From contig JAFDKD010000133.1 of NCBI GenBank assembly GCA_019307165.1, positions 1 through 7,155 on the forward strand: a stretch of DNA of 7,155 nucleotides. Reading direction: 5' to 3'. The notes beneath the pieces were generated by a model. It had not been told where the DNA came from, did not search any database, and saw nothing but the letters and a program-made list of their open reading frames with translations. Below, piece by piece: positions 1 to 6,247 of the stretch. How positions within the stretch are numbered: the stretch's first letter is position 1; each line of letters starts with the position of its first letter. Made by a program: the position numbers and the translations under genes. The stretch is from Deltaproteobacteria bacterium. GTDB taxonomy: Bacteria; Desulfobacterota; DSM-4660; Desulfatiglandales; Desulfatiglandaceae.

Positions 1-71
1 CGAAGGGCATGGATGTTGCCGTAGTAGGTGTGAACGTCCTCCACCCGCAGGAGTGTCTGGCTCCGGGTCAT
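1..71 (-). CDS. livF: LivF, branched-chain amino acid ABC transporter ATPase (partial, N-terminus only)
   Basis: Only the first 23 codons lie in the window; the gene runs off the left edge. They read MTRSQTLLRVEDVHTYYGNI followed by HAL. This is the typical opening of LivF, with the 'L.V.....YG.I.AL' first beta strand and the aromatic A-loop Tyr (YYG) that stacks on the ATP adenine. LivF is the second cytoplasmic ATPase of the LIV-I importer and would pair with LivG. The ATG shares four bases (ATGA, 68-71) with the livG stop. A strong GGAGGAGG Shine-Dalgarno lies 9 nt upstream, inside the last livG codons, so translational coupling is likely. The Walker motifs are outside the window; the call rests on the N-terminus and position. 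Confidence 0.88.
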   Translation of the reverse strand, partial: MTRSQTLLRVEDVHTYYGNIHAL

Positions 72-883
72 GATTTCGATCCTCCTCCGCTGTCGCTCGC
101 CTGTTTGCCCATCATGATCCCCAGCCGGCCCAGGTAGGCCTCGATCACCCTGGGGTCCTTCTGCACTTCGGCAGGCGCCCCCTCGCAGATCTTGTCGCCA
201 TGGTCCAGCACCGTGACCCGGTCCGAGATCCCCATGACCACGCGCATGTCATGTTCGATAAGCAGGCTCGTGACATTCAATTCCGTGCGGATGCGCTCGA
301 TGAAAAGCATCATTTCGCGCGTTTCCCGGGGATTCATGCCCGCGGTGGGTTCATCCAGAAGCAACAGTTTCGGTTCCGTGCCCAGGGCCCTGGCGACTTC
401 CAGGCGGCGCTGATCCCCGTAGGGCAGGTTTTTGGCCAGCGTCTCGGCCTTCTCCTCCAGACCGACAAAGTTCAGCAGTTCCTCTGCCTTTCGGTATGCG
501 ATTTTCTCCTCGGACCTGGTCCGCCTGCCCCGCCCGATGGCGCCCCACATTCCCGTGTGCATCCGGCAGTGCCGCCCTACGAGGACGTTTTCAAAGGCCG
601 TCATGTTCTTGAAGAGCCTGATATTTTGGAAGGTCCTGGATATCCCTTTCCGGGTGATGGCATGGGTCTGCAGGCCCTCGATAACCTGGCCCGCAAAGCG
701 GATGCCGCCCTCGTCCGGCGGATAAACGCCGGTCAGGCAGTTGAACAAGGTGGTCTTGCCCGCCCCGTTGGGGCCGATGACGCCGGCGATCATCCCCGCC
801 TCCACGCTGAAATTGACGCGCATCAAGGCAAAGAGACCGCCGAATCGCTTGGTAAGGGATCTTGTTTCAAGCAACATACTCAT
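68..883 (-). CDS. livG: LivG, branched-chain amino acid ABC transporter ATPase
   Basis: Cytoplasmic ATPase of the LIV-I importer; with LivF it hydrolyses ATP to drive uptake through LivH/LivM. The 271-residue product (numbered from the ATG at 883) has Walker A GPNGAGKTT (37-45), Q-loop RTFQN (83-87), ABC signature LPYGDQRR (153-160), Walker B LLLLDEPTAG (173-182) and switch His in IEHDM (H211). A C-terminal tail after LGRLG is expected in LivG. The frame stays open upstream to a TTG at 964, but that extra stretch crosses an intergenic repeat and is not LivG-like. The start is therefore ATG 883 (MSMLLETRSLTKRFGG) or ATG 877. Neither has a clear Shine-Dalgarno. The 883 ATG overlaps the stop of a possible 46-codon ORF, so reinitiation could supply ribosomes. 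The stop shares ATGA with livF. Confidence 0.95.
   Translation of the reverse strand: MSMLLETRSLTKRFGGLFALMRVNFSVEAGMIAGVIGPNGAGKTTLFNCLTGVYPPDEGGIRFAGQVIEGLQTHAITRKGISRTFQNIRLFKNMTAFENVLVGRHCRMHTGMWGAIGRGRRTRSEEKIAYRKAEELLNFVGLEEKAETLAKNLPYGDQRRLEVARALGTEPKLLLLDEPTAGMNPRETREMMLFIERIRTELNVTSLLIEHDMRVVMGISDRVTVLDHGDKICEGAPAEVQKDPRVIEAYLGRLGIMMGKQASDSGGGSKS
81..88 (-). promoter_or_regulatory. Shine-Dalgarno of livF
   Basis: The minus strand reads GGAGGAGG, 9 nt before the livF ATG. The bases belong to the Gly-Gly-Gly codons near the LivG C-terminus, so the site is embedded in the upstream coding sequence. Confidence 0.8.
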
Positions 884-1020
884 AAGTTTGCTGTCGGACT
901 TTGGTTGAAAAAAATAGAATGTCGAATGTCGAGGGATACCCTTGCGCTGACGCAACCTGTGCAAGATTCCGGAGAAGCGTTTGTTTCCAAAATCTCAGCT
1001 AGCTCGTCAGGTGACTTCAT
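880..1020 (-). CDS. Possible 46-aa leader ORF upstream of livG
   Basis: A small ORF fills most of the livM-livG gap. It starts at ATG 1020 with AAGGA 10 nt upstream, and its TGA (882-880) overlaps the livG ATG (883) as ATGA. The product begins MKSPDELAEILETNASPESC and contains a CTGC pair (residues 20-23). I do not recognise it. For: a plausible ribosome site, a coupled stop/start, and the lack of a livG Shine-Dalgarno. Against: it lies inside imperfect inverted repeats of non-coding character, its C-terminal part is encoded partly by repeat sequence, and an ORF of this length can arise by chance. It may be a translated leader used for coupling, or nothing. Confidence 0.3.
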   Translation of the reverse strand: MKSPDELAEILETNASPESCTGCVSARVSLDIRHSIFFNQSPTANL

Positions 1021-1053
1021 AATTCGATATTCCTTGTTCGATATTCGATATTC
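917..1053. repeat. Imperfect inverted repeats (GAATRTCGA dimers) flanking ~105 bp
   Basis: The plus strand has GAATGTCGAATGTCGA at 917-932 and TCGATATTCGATATTC at 1038-1053. The second is the reverse complement of the first at 14 of 16 positions. Both mismatches become G-U pairs in plus-strand RNA. Each arm is itself a tandem duplication of a 7-9 bp unit, and a third copy, TTCGATATTC, lies at 1023-1032. The interior holds a 5-bp hairpin (942-946 with 951-955). The AT-rich composition contrasts with the flanking genes. It resembles a small interspersed intergenic element inserted between livM and livG; whether it is mobile cannot be told from one copy. Confidence 0.55.
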
Positions 1054-1080
1054 TCTCTATTCACGTGCTGTTGTTTTACG

Positions 1081-2031
1081 CTATTCGTCCCTAAACTCCA
1101 TCCGCCGCCTCGCCGACGGAATAAACCCGGAGGGACGAAAAATCATCATGATCACCAGAAGGGCGCCGAACACCAGCATCCGGTATTGCTGCACTTCCCG
1201 GAGGACTTCGGGCAGGCCGATAAGCACCACCGCGCCCAGGATAACGCCGGAAATGCTGCCCATGCCGCCGATAATGATAAGGCACAGGACATTGATGGAC
1301 ACCATAAGGGAAAAATTTTCAGGAAAAATAGACCCCTGCCGGGCCGCGAAAATGGCGCCGCCGATACCGGCGAAAGAGGCCCCGATGGTAAAGGCCAGCA
1401 GTTTGTATTTCAGGATGTTGATGCCCATGATCCCCGCGGCGTCCTGATCCTCCCGCATGGCGATCCAGGCCCGGCCGACGCGCGAGTTGTTCAACCGGTC
1501 CGCCACAAACACGGAGACAAGGATGCCCGCGAGGATCATGTAGTACCATCGTGCGGGGCTGTCCACGGCGAACTGCCCCAGATAAGGCGGATCGATGCGC
1601 AGCAGCCCTCTCGGGCCGTTGGTGAGCGGGTCCAGGTTGTTCAGCAGGATGCGGATGATTTCCCCGAAACCCAGCGTCACGATGGCCAGGTAGTCCCCGC
1701 GCATCCGAAGGACGGGTATGCCCAGAAGGGCCCCGCCCCCGGCCGCCAGGGCGACGCAGCCGGGCAGCATCAGCCAGAAGGGAATATGGATGCCGAAGTG
1801 GGGCGATGCCAGAAGGGCGTATCCATAAGCGCCGATGGCGTAGAAGGCCACGTATCCCAGATCCAGCAGGCCGGCAAAGCCCACGACCACGTTCAGGCCG
1901 ATGCCGAGCATGATATAAATGCCGATATCCCCCAGCACCTGGGTCCAGTAGTTGCCCACGACCGGAGGGACAAGCAGCAGGAGGGAGATCAGTGCGGCCG
2001 GATAAGCGCTTTTGGGTATGCGTTTTGTCAT
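1081..2031 (-). CDS. livM: LivM, branched-chain amino acid ABC transporter permease
   Basis: Inner-membrane permease of the BPD_transp_2 family; with LivH it forms the amino acid path. The 316 residues have a hydrophobic N-terminal helix (11-26), then IMLGIGLNVVVGFAGLLDLG (40-59), the hallmark LivM helix. Next come further membrane segments around 64-75, 84-107, 163-178 and 212-230, an ATPase-contacting loop GRAWIAMREDQDAAGIMGIN (186-205), and terminal helices up to IFRPSGFIP (297-305). Its ATG lies 8 nt after the livH stop, so the two are probably translated together; the Shine-Dalgarno is weak (AAAGA next to the ATG, GAGG farther away). Length is normal for forms lacking the long N-terminal extension seen in E. 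coli. It is followed by an unusual 197-bp gap before livG, where many liv operons overlap. Confidence 0.95.
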   Translation of the reverse strand: MTKRIPKSAYPAALISLLLLVPPVVGNYWTQVLGDIGIYIMLGIGLNVVVGFAGLLDLGYVAFYAIGAYGYALLASPHFGIHIPFWLMLPGCVALAAGGGALLGIPVLRMRGDYLAIVTLGFGEIIRILLNNLDPLTNGPRGLLRIDPPYLGQFAVDSPARWYYMILAGILVSVFVADRLNNSRVGRAWIAMREDQDAAGIMGINILKYKLLAFTIGASFAGIGGAIFAARQGSIFPENFSLMVSINVLCLIIIGGMGSISGVILGAVVLIGLPEVLREVQQYRMLVFGALLVIMMIFRPSGFIPSARRRMEFRDE

Positions 2032-2039
2032 TCTTTATC

Positions 2040-2966
2040 TTATGCCCTCACCGAAACCACCTCACCCAGGATGCCCCTCGGACGGAAAATAAGGACCAGC
2101 ACCAGAAGGCCGAATGCGATCACGTCCTTGTATTCCGAGGGCATGACCAGCACCCCCATGGCCTCAGCCATTCCCAGAAAAAAGCCGCCCAGCATGGCGC
2201 CCGGAACGTTTCCGATGCCCCCGAGCACGGCGGCGGTAAAGGCCTTGATTCCGGGGATGAATCCCATCATATGATTGATCTGGGTGTAATAGATCCCCAC
2301 CATGACGCCGGCGGCGGCGGCCAGGGCAGACCCGATGATAAACGTGACCAGGATGATTCGGTTGACGTCAATGCCCATGAGTGCGGCCGCCGACTTGTCC
2401 TCGGCCACCGCGCGCATGGCCTTGCCCATTTTGGTTTTCTGGATGAACAGATAAAGCCCCACCATCAGAAAAACCGAGCCGAAAATGATAAAGATCTGGA
2501 AATAGGAAATGCTCAACCATCCAAATTCCAGGAACTCTTCCTCAATGATGTCCGGGTAGACCTGCATCCGGGCCTTGATGATCAGCATCATGACGTTCTG
2601 GAGAAATATGGAGGCGCCGATGGCGCTGATGAGGGGAGCCAGCCGGGGTGCGTTCCGCAGGGGACGATATGCGACCCTCTCGAGAAGTGCGCCCAAAAGG
2701 GAAGAAATGATCATGGCCGCCAGGAAGGCCGCCGTCACCGACAGGGCGGGATGGGCCTCGGCAAAGCCGCTGTTCGAAAAATAGCTCAGTACGGCGTACC
2801 CGCCGAATGAGCCGAACATGAAAATCTCACCATGGGCGAAATTGATCATGAAGAGAATGCCGTAAACGAGGGTGTAGCCCAGCGCGAGAAGGGCATAAAT
2901 CCCGCCGATGGTCAGACCGTTAATCACCTGAGCCAGAATCACTTCAGGACTGAGCAGGTAGGACAT
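2040..2966 (-). CDS. livH: LivH, branched-chain amino acid ABC transporter permease
   Basis: Inner-membrane permease paired with LivM. The 308-residue product has the classic LivH opening: an N-terminal helix with NGLTIGGIYALLALGYTLVYG (16-36), then NFAHGEIFMFG (42-52) and ERVAYRPLR (96-104). The ATPase-contacting loop is GKAMRAVAEDKSAAALMGID (181-200), followed by SALAAAAGVM (213-222), AAVLGGIGNVPGAMLGG (245-261) and a final helix ending LIFRPRGILGE (292-302). Length and motif order are typical. The ATG at 2966 fits the family start, though the Shine-Dalgarno is poor (GGA about 13 nt upstream). It is first in the livHMGF block and is separated from livK by a 428-bp gap containing a strong terminator, so it probably has its own promoter or depends on read-through. 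Confidence 0.95.
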   Translation of the reverse strand: MSYLLSPEVILAQVINGLTIGGIYALLALGYTLVYGILFMINFAHGEIFMFGSFGGYAVLSYFSNSGFAEAHPALSVTAAFLAAMIISSLLGALLERVAYRPLRNAPRLAPLISAIGASIFLQNVMMLIIKARMQVYPDIIEEEFLEFGWLSISYFQIFIIFGSVFLMVGLYLFIQKTKMGKAMRAVAEDKSAAALMGIDVNRIILVTFIIGSALAAAAGVMVGIYYTQINHMMGFIPGIKAFTAAVLGGIGNVPGAMLGGFFLGMAEAMGVLVMPSEYKDVIAFGLLVLVLIFRPRGILGEVVSVRA

Positions 2967-3131
2967 GGTTATCTATTCCGTTAGCAAAAACCGGTCCTCA
3001 GGGAAAGGCAAAGTCGCTCGACTACGCCTTATCGGAAGTGCTAGCCATAAAGTGATCTGGAGTTCTGAGTGAGCTAACGTTATGGTGGAGCCGCGCTCTA
3101 TATTTACTTAATTGTCAACAGATTCCTCAAC
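2967..3131 (-). other. livH leader region
   Basis: This is the gene-proximal part of the 428-bp livK-livH gap. I see no coding ORF or recognisable riboswitch. A 7-bp inverted pair, CGTTAGC (2979-2985) and GCTAACG (3073-3079), brackets about 87 bp and could form a long-range stem in the livH leader RNA. This is short enough to be chance. The AT-rich stretch near 3100-3125 is the most promoter-like part. Confidence 0.4.
3101..3130 (-). promoter_or_regulatory. Weak candidate promoter for livHMGF
   Basis: On the minus strand TTGAGG (3125-3130) and TAAATA (3101-3106) are spaced 18 bp apart in an AT-rich stretch. They match the sigma-70 consensus at four and three of six positions. A perfect TTGACA (3113-3118) lies between them but has no -10 at the right distance. 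A promoter is expected here because of the upstream terminator; the exact boxes are uncertain. Confidence 0.2.
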
Positions 3132-3180
3132 TTTAGTCACTCTAGTCACTTTAGTCCCGCCTGAGGCGGGATTAGTCACT
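3132..3180. repeat. 9-bp tandem repeat (tTTAGTCAC) with embedded GC-rich hairpin
   Basis: TAGTCAC-type units begin at 3134, 3143, 3152 (variant TAGTCCC) and 3173. The first three are spaced exactly 9 bp. Between the third and fourth sits a perfect 6-bp hairpin, CCCGCC-TGA-GGCGGG (3156-3170), which accounts for most of the longer last interval. There is no coding potential. The structure resembles an interspersed intergenic repeat or a cluster of protein-binding sites; the sequence alone does not decide. Confidence 0.5.
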
Positions 3181-3213
3181 TATAGGAGACGATTTTTCCC
3201 AAGCCCTTTTTCG

Positions 3214-3275
3214 GGCAGGCCAAAGCCGGGCCTGCCGCGGCGTAGCCTTGGCGAAGCCGGGTACTATGGGCCCGG
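3214..3275. repeat. GC-rich hairpin cluster in livK-livH gap
   Basis: A perfect 8-bp stem, GGCAGGCC (3214-3221) with GGCCTGCC (3229-3236) and a 7-nt loop, is followed by a second 5-bp stem, CCGGG (3257-3261) with CCCGG (3271-3275). Neither has a T-tract on either side, so they are unlikely to be intrinsic terminators. The GC-rich block contrasts with the AT-rich DNA next to it and looks like an intergenic palindromic element. Confidence 0.45.
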
Positions 3276-3317
3276 ATTCATTATCTTAGCGGTTAGCTAA
3301 ACAGAACTCAATCCTTT

Positions 3318-3352
3318 AAAAAAGGCCGAGGCGTAATGCCTCGGCCTTTTTT
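3318..3352 (-). terminator. Intrinsic terminator after livK
   Basis: A perfect 15-bp inverted repeat (3318-3332 with 3338-3352) has a 5-nt loop. Its inner nine pairs are GC-rich (GGCCGAGGC) and its outer six are A-T, so each strand ends in six T. It starts 42 bp past the livK stop and would end transcripts from livK before livH. It is symmetric and could also work from the plus strand. Confidence 0.88.
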
Positions 3353-3394
3353 GTCATACAGTCCATGTGTGTCGGGTTAACGTTGCATCTTCGG

Positions 3395-4558
3395 TTAGAA
3401 GACCAGTGGTTTGAAAAACCGCTTTCCGTCTTCCTCGACCACCTTGTAAACCTTGACCACGGAACCGGTTCGGTCCCCGTGGGCATCAAAGGCGATCCGG
3501 CCGGTGATGCCGTCATAGCCGGTTGCGGCCACCGCATCCCGCAGGGCCTTTCTGCCGATGACGAGGCTGCCGTCCGCCTGCTTTTTTGCTACCTTTTCCA
3601 CTGCCCGCATCAGGATGTTGGCCGCATCATAGGCCTGGGGAGAAAATGTCTGCCGCGGGCCATATTTGGCCTCGAAACGCTTGACCCAAACGGCGTCGGG
3701 CTCTTTGGCATAGGTAATATAGCATCCGTTGGTCGCCTTCCCGCCGGCCTGAATGAAATCCTTCTCCGTGAAACACCCGTCGTCGCTCATGAACAAGGTC
3801 TTCCGAAGCCCCACCCGCTTCATCTGCCTTGCCACCAGAACCCCCTCGGCGGCCATTCCGCCGAAGTAGATCAGCTGGGGCCTTAAGGGCTTGATTTTTG
3901 TCAACACGGGGCTGAAATCCTTGTCGCCCCGCGTGACGCCTTCAACGGCCACCACCTCGCCGCCGGCGTTTCTGATGTGCGCGGCGAAATCCTCGGCAAG
4001 GCTCTGGCCGTAGTCGCTTTTGTCGTGCAGCACGGCGACTCGGACCCATTTGTTCTTGATGGCAAAAGCGGCCGCCCGCTTGGCCTGGATTTTGTCATTC
4101 CAGCAGGTTCTGAAAAAAATGGGAATCCCCCGCGCGGTCAGTTCCAGTGCCGTCGAAGAAGGTGAAATCATGACCACCTTATATTTGTTGTGGATGTCGG
4201 AGGCCGGCTTGCTGCCGCCGCTGCACATGTATCCCACAAGGCCGACCACAAGCGGGTCATTGCACATTTTTTCCGCTATGGCCACGGAAGGCGGGCCCGC
4301 GCACCCGTCGTCCTCGGCCTGCAGTACAACGTCATGCCCCTTGATGGGGCCGTATTCCTCTATGGCCATTGAGGCGCCGTACTTGATATCGATGCCCAAA
4401 CTGGCATAGTCCCCCGTCAGCATCGTGCCCATGCCTATTTTTACGGGCTTGCCCGCCGGAATGGTGATGACGCCCCAATCGTCCGCGTGGACCAGGGCCG
4501 GGAGCAAGAACAGGCAAACGGCGCACCAGAGGGGGAAAAAATTAGACCTTTTTTTCAT
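3395..4558 (-). CDS. livK: LivK-type periplasmic branched-chain amino acid binding protein
   Basis: Periplasmic substrate-binding protein of the Peripla_BP_6 family that delivers amino acids to LivH/LivM. The 387-residue precursor has a Sec signal: MKKR, a hydrophobic core, and a likely cut after VHA (residue 25). The mature part starts IPAGKPVKIGMGTMLTGDYA (33-52) and carries the family features QAEDDGCAGPP (80-90), SKPASDIHNKY (116-126), MISPSSTALELTARG (130-144) and VLHDKSDYGQSLAEDF (176-191). It contains six Cys (86, 99, 112, 152, 262, 279). C86 and C112 align with the known E. coli LivJ/LivK disulfide; the others are extra. The ATG shares ATGA with the upstream dehydrogenase stop, and AGGAGGT lies 6 nt before it. 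Amino acid specificity cannot be read from sequence; related proteins bind amides or aromatic amino acids. Confidence 0.92.
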   Translation of the reverse strand: MKKRSNFFPLWCAVCLFLLPALVHADDWGVITIPAGKPVKIGMGTMLTGDYASLGIDIKYGASMAIEEYGPIKGHDVVLQAEDDGCAGPPSVAIAEKMCNDPLVVGLVGYMCSGGSKPASDIHNKYKVVMISPSSTALELTARGIPIFFRTCWNDKIQAKRAAAFAIKNKWVRVAVLHDKSDYGQSLAEDFAAHIRNAGGEVVAVEGVTRGDKDFSPVLTKIKPLRPQLIYFGGMAAEGVLVARQMKRVGLRKTLFMSDDGCFTEKDFIQAGGKATNGCYITYAKEPDAVWVKRFEAKYGPRQTFSPQAYDAANILMRAVEKVAKKQADGSLVIGRKALRDAVAATGYDGITGRIAFDAHGDRTGSVVKVYKVVEEDGKRFFKPLVF

Positions 4559-6210
4559 GATCGTACCTCCTCTCCCAATCGCTTTTTTCTAACCTTGTCC
4601 TTTATGCGCTGAATATGACCGCGACCCAGGCCCTTGACCTCGCAGCCCAGTTCGAAGTACCGTTCGATTTTTCCGTCATCCAGGATCCCGAAACAATCCA
4701 CCACCGCCAGGGGACCTCCGGCCATAGCCACCACCCTGTCCGGTTCCAGTTCCAGGTAGGGTTCGTGCCTTACCGCGAGCACAATGGCCTCCGCCCCTTT
4801 GACGGCGGTTTCCAGGTCCGCCGTCATTTCGAACCCTTCCAGGGCGTCCTGATTTCGGAAAAAGCGGGCCCAGCTTGAGCCGGAGGCGGGGTACGTGTCC
4901 TGTTTTTCGATTTCCCACCAGTGCTCCACATAGGGGTCGTGGGCCTTGACCTCAGCCCCCATCTCGGTAAGCTTCCGCACGATGATCTCCGAACCGCTGT
5001 AACGTGTGTCTCCCACGTCCTCCCGGTAGGACGCCCCGAGAAGGGTGATGCGGGATGCCGCCACGATGCGACCCATGTTTCTGAGCGCATCCCTGATCAG
5101 CTGCGCCGCGTGAAGCGCCCTTGTGTCGTTGATGTCTATTGCCATGGGGGTGATTTTGAAGATGTCGTTGTCAAACCCCATAAGGTGCTTGTACGCCCAA
5201 ACACCCAGGGCGCCGTCCTTGGGAAGGCAGTACCCGCCGATGCCGGGCCCGGGAAAGATCATGTTGTCGTGGGTCGGCCGGACCTTGATGGCCTGGATGA
5301 CTTTGATGAGATCGACCCCGTTGGTCTCGGCGTATCGGCTCCATTCATCCATGAACGCCAGGATGGTCGCTCGGTAGCTGTTCTCTACAATCTTGCATGT
5401 TTCGCTCTCGATAGGTCGGTCCAGCACCGTGAGGGGAAAATTCTCCACATTGAGGACTTCGCTCAAAAAACGCGTCACGATGTCTTTGCTTTTCGCGTTG
5501 ATGCCGCTGCACACCCGCCAGAAATCCCTGACGGAACGGACGTATTCCCTTCCCGGCATCACCCTTTCAAAGCTATGGGCCAGCAGGGGATCGTCATCGA
5601 TGCCCCTGGCCTTGAATGCCTTTTTGACAATGGGATAGGCGATATATTCCGTAGTGCCGGGGGGAACGGTCGTTTCGATCAGCACCATGCATTGGGGCGG
5701 GATCTTCCGGCCGATGATCTTGAAGCTTTCCTCCAGGGCGCTGATGTCCGCGTAACCGGTCTTCAGATCTCCCAGGTCCTGTTTCATGTAGTCGCACTGG
5801 ACATCCACTACCAGGATGTCGGCCAGCTTCAAGGCATCGTAAGTGTAGGTGGCGATCAGCGTCTTTTTATCTTTTACGCACCGCTCGATCATGGGGGCCA
5901 CTTCCGGGTCCTCCGCCTTGATAGGCGAAACCCCGCGGTTCATGAGCGGTATTTTCCAGAAACTTCGCGGGCTGGGCCGCTGCATGCCGATGACGAACTT
6001 GCGCGGCTTCCCCGTCTTTTTGTCCACTGCATCCGCCACCACGCCGGCCATGACGGCCCCGACAAACCCAAGGCCCATCACCACGACGATTTCATGGCCC
6101 TCGGCACGCTTTTCAGCGACGAGCTTTTCCAGCTTCTCGTACTCTTCTATGTAATCCGCTTCTTCCGGAATTTTGAACTTTTCCCCTTCGGGGCTGGTCG
6201 AGTGTTCCAC
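4555..6210 (-). CDS. UDP-glucose/GDP-mannose dehydrogenase family protein (divergent, 551 aa)
   Basis: Member of the family that oxidises nucleotide sugars to uronic acids with two NAD+ (UDP-glucose, UDP-ManNAc and GDP-mannose dehydrogenases), usually for surface polysaccharide. Visible features are the Rossmann motif MGLGFVG (45-51), ETTVPPGTT (179-187), RVMPGREY (216-223), the central-domain CKIVENSYR (272-280), catalytic-loop GPGIGGYCLPKD (321-332, nucleophile C328), and the C-terminal domain LLGASYREDVGDTRYS (390-405) with HDPYVEHWWE (424-433). At 551 residues it exceeds the usual 420-450, with a charged ~40-residue N-terminal extension and insertions around 60-100 and 430-460. The C-terminal SYREDVGDTR replaces the usual FKPDTDDxR, so the sugar may be unusual. 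The start is GTG; AAGGA lies 13 nt upstream and no in-frame ATG precedes the fold. The end overlaps livK. No glycosyltransferase or polysaccharide genes lie nearby. Confidence 0.88.
   Translation of the reverse strand: MEHSTSPEGEKFKIPEEADYIEEYEKLEKLVAEKRAEGHEIVVVMGLGFVGAVMAGVVADAVDKKTGKPRKFVIGMQRPSPRSFWKIPLMNRGVSPIKAEDPEVAPMIERCVKDKKTLIATYTYDALKLADILVVDVQCDYMKQDLGDLKTGYADISALEESFKIIGRKIPPQCMVLIETTVPPGTTEYIAYPIVKKAFKARGIDDDPLLAHSFERVMPGREYVRSVRDFWRVCSGINAKSKDIVTRFLSEVLNVENFPLTVLDRPIESETCKIVENSYRATILAFMDEWSRYAETNGVDLIKVIQAIKVRPTHDNMIFPGPGIGGYCLPKDGALGVWAYKHLMGFDNDIFKITPMAIDINDTRALHAAQLIRDALRNMGRIVAASRITLLGASYREDVGDTRYSGSEIIVRKLTEMGAEVKAHDPYVEHWWEIEKQDTYPASGSSWARFFRNQDALEGFEMTADLETAVKGAEAIVLAVRHEPYLELEPDRVVAMAGGPLAVVDCFGILDDGKIERYFELGCEVKGLGRGHIQRIKDKVRKKRLGEEVRS
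4565..4571 (-). promoter_or_regulatory. Shine-Dalgarno of livK
   Basis: The minus strand reads AGGAGGT with 6 nt to the livK ATG. It is encoded by the final Glu-Glu-Val codons of the dehydrogenase, so the ribosome site lies inside the upstream gene. Confidence 0.88.
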
Positions 6211-6247
6211 GAGATGTTTGGTTTCCTTTCCATTTTTGGATGTGCAC

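Noticed and set aside
400..450. LivG signature LPYGDQRR instead of LSGGQ
   Set aside because: This variant is common in LivG proteins and is not unusual for the family.
884..964. livG extended upstream to TTG at 964
   Set aside because: The extra 27 residues are encoded by intergenic repeat sequence and do not resemble any LivG N-terminus.
200..1447. 415-aa plus-strand ORF opposite livG and livM
   Set aside because: It is antisense to two well-supported genes and spans their intergenic gap. It has no recognisable domain and a composition typical of reverse-frame readings of GC-rich genes.
1186..2810. Plus-strand ORFs of 362 and 272 aa opposite livM and livH
   Set aside because: They are rich in His, Gln, Asp and Gly, as expected from antisense reading of hydrophobic permease codons, with no motifs.
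3112..3300. 62-aa plus-strand ORF in the livK-livH gap
   Set aside because: It is built from tandem repeats and hairpins, with no family resemblance.
6147..6233. 28-codon ORF starting at ATG 6233 and overlapping the dehydrogenase start in another frame
   Set aside because: Short, no similarity, and its frame ends inside the dehydrogenase. Its only merit is an ATG; it might influence initiation but cannot be supported.
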